A DNA stretch of 64,000 bases, taken from NCBI GenBank assembly GCA_009731375.1, contig BJOX01000105.1:853176-917175 (forward strand), read 5' to 3'. This document shows, piece after piece, positions 57,835-64,000 of this stretch. Each line of letters begins with the position of its first letter. Positions within the stretch are counted from its first letter, which is position 1. This DNA comes from Paulinella micropora (taxonomy: Eukaryota > Cercozoa > Imbricatea > Euglyphida). The translations under genes were made by a program, and so were the position numbers. The notes below the pieces were generated by a model. The model saw only the letters and a program-made list of their open reading frames with translations. It was not told the DNA's origin and made no database searches.

Positions 57835-58225
57835 GTTTAATGTTTAATCTATGGGCGTGGCGTAGCTTAAAAGTCATGGCCTCCTATACTACCCCCGAGC
57901 AAGAACTCTCAGCACTTCAGCCGCGCACCAACCACTGTCCGCTGTGGTTGGTGCCTGTGCCCAGTTCAAGCCGAAAGGTAGCCGAGCCCTTTTGAACTGT
58001 ACAGAACAACCACTAAAAACACTCCCCCAGGGGCGTGTGCCATAAGGAGATGATGGTCGCCAAAGCCAAGGTTTCGGGAGTTCAAGCTCGTTGTGATTTA
58101 CCGTCTACAACCTCGGCTTCATCAACCCTTGGCATCACGGCCCCGGTCGGGAGATGGTCGCCTGTTTTAGCCCTTGCGCTGCGCGCGATTAACGGCGGAC
58201 ACAAAACCGTCGTTATAGGGGGTTT
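57834..58225 (+). repeat. Interspersed repeat family B, copy 2
   Basis: Matches 43791-44190, in the same orientation and with the same GATA border on the left. The 3' parts differ: this one runs into GGTTTCAGGCCGGAGC, a C run and a 10-N gap (58298-58307). Confidence 0.85.
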
Positions 58226-58264
58226 GGTTTCAGGCCGGAGCACTGAGCAGCTGACCCTCTACAT

Positions 58265-58295
<31 letters not shown>

Positions 58296-58307
58296 ACNNN
58301 NNNNNNN

Positions 58308-58330
58308 AGATAGATAGATAGATAGATAGA

Positions 58331-58377
<47 letters not shown>

Positions 58378-58665
58378 ATAAGATAGATAAGATAGATAAG
58401 ATAGATAAGATAGACTAGATAGACTAGATTGACTAGATTGACTAGATTGACTAGATTGACTAGATAGACTAGATAGACTAGATAGACTAGATAAGACTAG
58501 ATAAACTAGATAGACTAGATAGACTTGATAGACTTGATAGACTTGATAGACTTGATAGACTTGATAGACTAGATATATGGACTAGATATATAGACTAGAT
58601 AGGCTAGATAGACTAGATAGACTAGATAGATTAGATAGATTAGATAAATTAGATAGATTAGATAT
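58308..58665. repeat. GATA-derived cascade of mixed 4-12 bp units
   Basis: GATA, then GATAA, GATAGATAA, GACTAGAT, GACTAGATT, GATAGACTT and GATAGATTA blocks, each a one- or two-base change from its neighbour. Confidence 0.93.
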
Positions 58666-58940
58666 GTATATGTATGTATATCCATACGTGTATGTAGTCC
58701 ATTTGGCTTTCCTCTCTCCGTACCCGCGTCGTCAGGTCCATACATACATACATAAATACATACATACATACATATATATATGTATACATACATTATATAT
58801 ACACACATACATTATATATATATACATATATATACATATATATATATACATATATATATATATATGTATGTATGTATGTATGTATATACAGGTCCTGCCT
58901 GGTTCGCTCTGCGCTATATACACACACATACATACATACA

Positions 58941-58972
<32 letters not shown>

Positions 58973-59021
58973 CATACATACATACATGCATACATACATG
59001 CATGCATGCATACACACGCAG
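58666..59021. repeat. TATG/AT/CATA arrays with two decayed copies of the next exon start
   Basis: CGTCAG|GTCCATAC at about 58735 and TATACAG|GTCCTGCCTGGTTCGCTC at 58892 precede the fuller copy at 59022. Confidence 0.75.
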
Positions 59022-59463
59022 GTCCTGTGCTGGCTCGCTCTGCGCCGGCAGTCACCTATTCTCCTTCAACCAGCCCCAAGCTCGCTCCCGCCCCCTTCCC
59101 CATCGACGCATTCTCTACAGTAACGGTTCCATAGAACAGAAATTTCCCCTGCCATGCTCCACTCCGGCGGCCACTCTTAACACTGTAGCGGACTGCAGCA
59201 CCATGTCCCTGCCTTCCCCCGGCAGTACCGGCCCAGCCTGCCAACTTGCCACTCTTCCTGTCCTCATCCATCCCGGCCTTGCATGCACTACCACGCCCAC
59301 TGCCAGCCCCCTGTCCGCGTCCTCTTCTCCCACTAGCCAATCCCTGGGCCAACTCCCACTTACCACTGTCTGTCCTCTCTCCGTATCCGGTTCCTTACCC
59401 GGTTCCATGGGTTCCTTACCGGTTCCATGCCCGGTACGCCTGTCCAGATCCACTCCGGCCTGA
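59022..59463 (+). CDS. Pro/Ser/Thr-rich host exon candidate
   Basis: ACACACGCAG|GTCCTGTG acceptor. The frame ending at 59463 is open across the whole segment (about 147 codons), e.g. FSFNQPQARSRPLPHRR, then TPAATLNTVADCSTMSLPSP, ending RLSRSTPA before TGA. Strong Pro, Ser, Thr, Leu and Ala bias suggests a disordered region or a mucin-like stalk, or only GC-rich non-coding DNA. No domain recognised. Confidence 0.4.
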
Positions 59464-59758
59464 ACTCCCCATCCCTGCCCGGCACAGCAACCCCAACTAC
59501 CGCAGGCTGGGTGCATCGCCTATGATAGGGGTAGACAGATGAGATTTTGCGAAAGGTGACGCAGTCTTGCATGACACAGCTGGATCTACACCTTCCTCTG
59601 CAACCATCTTAGTCCTAGCTACCTGCCTGCCTGTCTACCTTCTTATGTATCTATCTCTCAATATAGAATTTATCCACATATATCTGTGCAGTCATTCGGA
59701 GGGGCTCTACATATTTGGTGGGGTCTAACATAATTTTGCTGTTACATCACGCCCCACC
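59464..59758. other. Complex sequence; no gene recognised
   Basis: About 295 bases with a short CTAC/TATC patch (59620-59660). Near 59532 a piece (AGACAGATGAGATTTTGCG) is similar to AGATAGATGAGATGTCGCA at about 11377, so this may be another dispersed repeat. Confidence 0.4.
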
Positions 59759-60028
59759 ATGTTCCGCGTTGTTCCCTCCGATTTGCCTGTCGTGATACTA
59801 AATACACAACAGTGCGTAGACCCAGCCTTCGCACCATCACAACCCAAAGACTGTTGCTACCGTCTTAACCATGTGAACCCTGAAGGACGCAGTAACCTTT
59901 TGGATTTGGTGCAATGTCTGGTGGTTGACATTCGACGAAGGACACTAGACTCTGAACTTCATCATGAGTCCAGTCAGCCTCCGTACTGTAGTGCATTGAT
60001 CATACTGCGCCTCAGTGGTAATTTATGA
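59759..60028 (+). CDS. Unrecognised ORF of 89 codons
   Basis: ATG at 59759 opens MFRVVPSDLPVVILNTQQ and continues VDPAFAPSQPKDCCYRLNHV to TGA. It is complex and balanced in composition, with no repeat character. It could be an exon or a transposon gene fragment; the foldback element 80 bp downstream favours the latter. No motif identified. Confidence 0.35.
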   Translation: MFRVVPSDLPVVILNTQQCVDPAFAPSQPKDCCYRLNHVNPEGRSNLLDLVQCLVVDIRRRTLDSELHHESSQPPYCSALIILRLSGNL

Positions 60029-60109
60029 AAGTTGTAGTATATGACTCATATTACTGGTCAGTGGGTACATTCAAGTGTCCGCAAACTCAGCCATCGAATA
60101 CAAGTTTAG

Positions 60110-60316
60110 TTAAGGGTCAGATTTCAGATAAGCGGTTGCTGAGATTTTGAATTAGTGGGCGGTCAGAATTCAAATTAGTTCAATTTAACTTCACAGCTAA
60201 ATACGCCCGCAAAATCTGTATAATTTTGCGAAACTCGTGTTACAGTTAAATTGAACTAATTCGAATTCTGCTGCTAATCTAAAATCTGACCGCTAATCTG
60301 AAATCTGACCCTTAAC
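60110..60316. mobile_element. Foldback/MITE-like inverted repeat
   Basis: Left end TTAAGGGTCAGATTTCAGAT pairs with right end ATCTGAAATCTGACCCTTAA. Further in, AATTAGTTCAATTTAACT (about 60173) pairs with AGTTAAATTGAACTAATT. The arms together are about 80-95 bases each around a loop of about 35 bases. Confidence 0.8.
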
Positions 60317-60457
60317 TCAAATTCTATTACTGTGGACATTCAAGTGGCAAAACTTTATGTTCATTTCAGTTGTATTATGTTTTTTATTTTCATTTCAGTT
60401 GTATTCAGTTCGTGCCACGGTCGTGGCACGTATATTATTATTATTATTATCATTATA

Positions 60458-60513
<56 letters not shown>

Positions 60514-60523
60514 CATAGTTAGT
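60317..60523. other. Complex patch with a perfect palindrome, then ATT array
   Basis: CGTGCCACGGTCGTGGCACG at about 60411-60430 is a near-perfect inverted repeat (9 bp arms, 2-base centre). ATTACTGTGGACATTCAAG at about 60328 has an inverted relative at about 62110. The ATT array runs into the SINE. Confidence 0.7.
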
Positions 60524-60766
60524 GGCACCGCGATAGCCCAGTGGTTAAGGTCTACCATCTGGGACCTGTCGCCAGTTCGATTCCCGTCGGTGCCAGTATT
60601 TTCAAAGGATATTTTCTTTGAAAGTATTGGTCTGTCTGGAAGGCTTGGAGCTGCCTTGCGGGGGTGTCAGTAGAGCCTATCGTCAAATCTTCGTACTCCC
60701 CTCGCGGGTGAGACGATGGAGGCACATGTGCAGAAATGCATTCGCCATTGACTGAGAAGCACTATT
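60524..60766 (+). mobile_element. tRNA-derived SINE, copy 2
   Basis: A tRNA-like head of 71 bases (60524-60594) whose ends GGCACCG/CGGTGCC pair perfectly over 7 bp, with GATAGCCCAGTGG and AGTTCGATTCC as A and B boxes. The body (GCGGGGGTGTCAGTAGAGCC, GGTGAGACGATGGAGGCACA) is closely similar to copy 1 and ends GCACTATTA before ATT repeats. Both copies sit between ATT arrays. Confidence 0.88.
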
Positions 60767-60892
60767 AAAATCATAGTTATTATTATTATTATTATTTAAT
60801 ATTATTATTATTATCTTCATTATTAATATTAATATTATTATTATTATTATCATTAATTTATTATTATTATTAATATTATTATTATAGTATTA

Positions 60893-60932
<40 letters not shown>

Positions 60933-60975
60933 TATTATTATATATACTAGTATTATTATTATTATTATAGTATTA

Positions 60976-61045
<70 letters not shown>
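60767..61045. repeat. ATT triplet array
   Basis: ATT with ATC and AATATT interruptions, probably the expanded tail of the SINE. Confidence 0.95.
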
Positions 61046-61046
<1 letters not shown>

Positions 61047-62204
61047 AACTCACTCAAAAGGAACTACAACTCTACTCAAATTACCAATCTTGAACTTCAA
61101 GAAAAGCTGTATCACTACTCCAATTCACAACCTAGACGTTTCCGCATAACCACCCACCAACCGATCTACAGTAATTTATACCACACTTGCTCAAAAGGAA
61201 CCTTATATACCTCTACTCCAATTCAAGTTACCGTCCTGACGACTTCCAGAACAACAGAATTTTTTCCACAAAGAACTATATATACCACTACTCCGATTCA
61301 TGAGGAACTATACCAACACTCCAGTACCTAGCCTAAACGCCACTTCGTAACCAACTTATCGAGGAACCGACAGTCACAAGTTTTAACGTAATACAATTTA
61401 ATCAAACATATCTTGCTTTTTACTTTTTACCAGTATTTTCTCGCCCCAAGTGCACTGGGAAAACTTCATTTTTACTCGAGCAATTTCCTTTCTTTACCTA
61501 TATCAACTGGTATTCTTCTCACTGGCTGTACTAATTATCCTTCCACTTTAACCTACCTAGTTCCGTTACTACATAACCAAAACCAATTCAGTATCACAGA
61601 CTTCCTGTTCATAATCTTCGTCGTGAGCTTACCTCACAAGCCCTGGAGATCATAAGAACTTACAACCCTCACTCTACTCAAAAGCAAGCCCTTACAAACC
61701 GTGTCCTTACTCTACTCAAAAACAAGCCCTTACAAACTTGAAACGCCGCACTTACTGAGAAACTCAAAAACCAGCACTAATACTCAAAAAGCCCTGAACT
61801 TGGCAAAGGGGTGAGCACGGTCACTCGTGGTCAGGTAAACCCCTGTTACAATAACTATTCTTAAAAATTATATTAATATTCTCAGTAAAATTTTATTATT
61901 ATTAATATTCAGTACCGTTCAACTTATTAATATTATTAATGTAATTCAAGTCAGAGTCGAAATCCGACCGTGGCCACTAGTTTGAGTAACTTACGGTTTC
62001 CGACCATTAATTAAATATCTGACAATTAATTATATTTCTGACCACTAATTCAAAATCTGAACACTAATTCAAATTTCAAGTGATCATATAAGTTGGAAGT
62101 TTTGCCTCTTGAATCCACAGTAATACAACGGTTGCCAGTCACGTGCCGCAGTGAGTTTGACACTTGAATGTACACACTAATAGTAATAAGCGGCCTACGG
62201 TGGC
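61046..62204. other. AT-rich complex DNA with short direct repeats; no gene recognised
   Basis: Recurring snippets include TACTCAAAA, CTCCAATTCA and ACAAGCCCTTACAAAC. A frame at 61413-61655 (80 codons, plus) begins MLFTFYQYFLAPSAL and has no motif. Near 61985-62085 TCTGACCACTAATTCAAA-type units echo the foldback element at 60110. GTACATTCAAGTGTC at about 60065 and its inverted relative at about 62160 could mark the ends of a larger old element. Confidence 0.45.
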
Positions 62205-62260
62205 AAGTGCTGATTCAAGTTTATTAAAGCAGTGTTTGCATAAAAAGAACTTTGAAAAAA
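62205..62260. repeat. Copy of the M2 short repeat
   Basis: GGCAAGTGCTGATTCAAG then AGCAGTGTTTGCATAAAA, followed by an A run of about 24 bases. Confidence 0.65.
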
Positions 62261-63196
62261 AAAAAAAAAAAAAAAAAAAACTTGAAAAAAAACTTGAAAA
62301 AAAACCGTGTATTAATAATATTAATACAATATTATATAATATATAATTCAACTCACTTGAACTATTACTAATATTCGATGCCGGCCCCCGGGTCTGGAAC
62401 TTCCGAATACTAGTACTGACCGATCTACTATGATACTTAGTATTCAACTTGAAGTGTGACTCAGTCAAGTGAAAGTCATCAATAATATTCAATATCTACT
62501 ATTAATTAGTAGGTGACGTATTTGTTACCGTTTTATCATAACGACTATATTTTTAGACCTAACACTTTGAAATGCCACTATTTAAGGAAACTCATCCGGT
62601 CTATCGTTGTTAATTCTCTGTTTTACTCCGCGCCTTTTTTCACGGAAGGTACAGGGAAGAACAGAGGACGTTCTCATTAAAAGCTATATCGTCACAACTG
62701 AAGTCGCTAACAAAGAACCTGCACCTACGGTTCCAGGCTCTTCAACAAACGGGGTTGGACAATTTTTTCAAAAAAATTCGAAAAGGGGAACCTGATTTCA
62801 GCGTGGAACAAGAAACGGAAGTTGGGATATTTTTTCAAGTGGTTACACTTTGTCTTGGACTCTGAGTATCAGACTAGTCATTGTCGGCTTATCAAAAGTG
62901 TATTCAAGTTAATAAATGCAAACGGTACTGATCAAGAAGGAAAACGGTGAACCAAACAACGGTTCAAGGTTCAAGGAAACTAAAGTTTGAACTAAGCTTA
63001 CCAACCCAACTTCTAAAATAACTTTGAAAATATGAGCAAGCGACAAAAAGATCGAAGGAGAGAGTGGTCAATCCTATCAAGGACTGACTAACAACCAATC
63101 ACTATTAGAAGAAACAATATAGCCAAGATGAACACCATGCATTTGTATGGGTTGCACTTTAGCCTACTCTCTCGCGTGTCATTCCCTTGGAAAACT

Positions 63197-63200
<4 letters not shown>
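62261..63200. other. Complex DNA; no gene recognised
   Basis: Includes one 62-codon frame (62607-62795, MLILCFTPRLFSRKVQGR) with no motif and no splice-site support. Confidence 0.45.
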
Positions 63201-63248
<48 letters not shown>

Positions 63249-63319
63249 GCAAACACTGTTTCAATAAAATACTTGCCACCCGTAGAATCTGAGTGGTAAG
63301 CAGAAGAGATAGAATGGAA

Positions 63320-63380
<61 letters not shown>

Positions 63381-63410
63381 TCTCTCTCTCTCTCTCTCTC
63401 TCAGATCGGC
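63201..63410. repeat. CT arrays and a copy of the M2 short repeat
   Basis: CT tract, then TTACGCAAACACTGTTTC..AAAATACTTGCCACC at 63244-63282 (minus-oriented M2 copy), then CT/TATC. Confidence 0.75.
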
Positions 63411-63476
63411 TGCAACGACAAGTAGGATACTTAAATAGAAAGAACCGCCCCTTCTAACCCTTCAGTAGATGGCGCC

Positions 63477-63855
63477 TCCTTGGACCTACACCACCCATGC
63501 ACACACATACAGATTAAGACATAGACACACAGACATAGACATATACACAGCCCTCCTTGGATCTACATCACCCATGCACACACATACAGATTAAGACATA
63601 GATACACAGACATAGACGTATACACAGCCCTCCCTTGACCTACATCACCCATGCACACACATACAGATTAAGACATAGATACAGACATGGACGTATACAC
63701 AGCCCTCCCTTGACCTACATCACCCATGCACACACATACAGATTAAGACATAGATACAGACATAGACGTATACACAGCCCTCCCTTGACCTACATCACCC
63801 ATGCACTCACATACAGATTAAGACATAGATACACAGACATAGACGTATACACAAC
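63477..63855. repeat. Minisatellite of about 75 bp, five units
   Basis: CTACATCACCCATGCACACA, then TACAGATTAAGACATAGA, then GACGTATACACAGC repeat five times with units of about 74-78 bases. The spread comes from GATACACAGACAT versus GATACAGACAT variants. The last unit breaks off at ACACAACTAAGC. Confidence 0.95.
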
Positions 63856-63879
63856 TAAGCTTTAAGATATCTACATAAA

Positions 63880-64000
63880 TACATACATACGAACACGCAT
63901 AGATACATACATACATACATACATACATACAAACTTACATACATACATACATAACATACATACATACATAACATACATACATACATACATACATACATAC
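63880..64000. repeat. CATA array
   Basis: Runs to the edge of the window. Confidence 0.95.

Noticed and set aside
63477-63855. CRISPR array
   Set aside because: Tandem units are contiguous without unique spacers, the genome is eukaryotic, and there are no cas genes. The same applies to the 43-bp and 44-bp tandems.

Overview
The window is eukaryotic nuclear DNA, most likely from an alga or another protist. It is dominated by simple-sequence arrays: TATC/GATA, CATA/TATG, CT/GA, CTA/ATT/GAA triplets, CATAA pentamers and TTTATTAG octamers. Between them lie short islands of coding-looking sequence with GT-AG borders. The host species cannot be named from the sequence. The reasons for a protist or algal host are the intron-rich thinly scattered exons, the tRNA-type SINEs, and above all the kind of integrated element present.

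The centrepiece is an 18.3 kb integrated Polinton-like virus (PLV) at 17591-35849. It has terminal inverted repeats (TIRs) of about 290 bp and an imperfect 6-bp target-site duplication (CAAGGA/CAAGGC). It is visibly AT-rich against its flanks. From left to right it carries: a small protein with an ExoX-C-like motif (+), a second small protein (+), a putative virion protein (-), a double-jelly-roll major capsid protein (-), a minor capsid protein (-), a packaging ATPase split by an internal inversion, a two-helix membrane protein (-), a giant tail-fibre-like protein with 29-residue repeats and an S74 chaperone end (-), a basic protein (+), an rve-type integrase (+), two proteins of unknown function (-), a protein-primed family B DNA polymerase (-), and two small ORFs (-). 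Virion morphogenesis (MCP, mCP, ATPase), replication (pPolB) and integration modules are all present. I saw no maturation protease and no separate helicase. Nearly every gene has at least one frameshift or stop, and the two TIRs differ at about 13 places by my count, so this looks like a decaying provirus.

The left host region (1-17584) holds exons of a JmjC/cupin_8 dioxygenase gene (HxD exon at 4302, GWWHEV exon at 9225). Both exons are preceded by ladders of degenerate tandem copies of their own splice acceptor and exon start. The right host region (35856-64000) holds further exon-like islands, a 430-bp inverted duplication of a coding segment, two copies of a tRNA-derived SINE (the other is at 10635), two MITE families, two other interspersed repeat families, and microsatellite cascades in which the motif drifts step by step.

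Two themes stand out: the rearranged PLV, and the repeated finding of partial exon or splice-site copies embedded in microsatellite-rich introns at five or more places. Assembly gaps, many next to long C or G runs, interrupt the host sequence. All calls are from reading the sequence; no searches were run.
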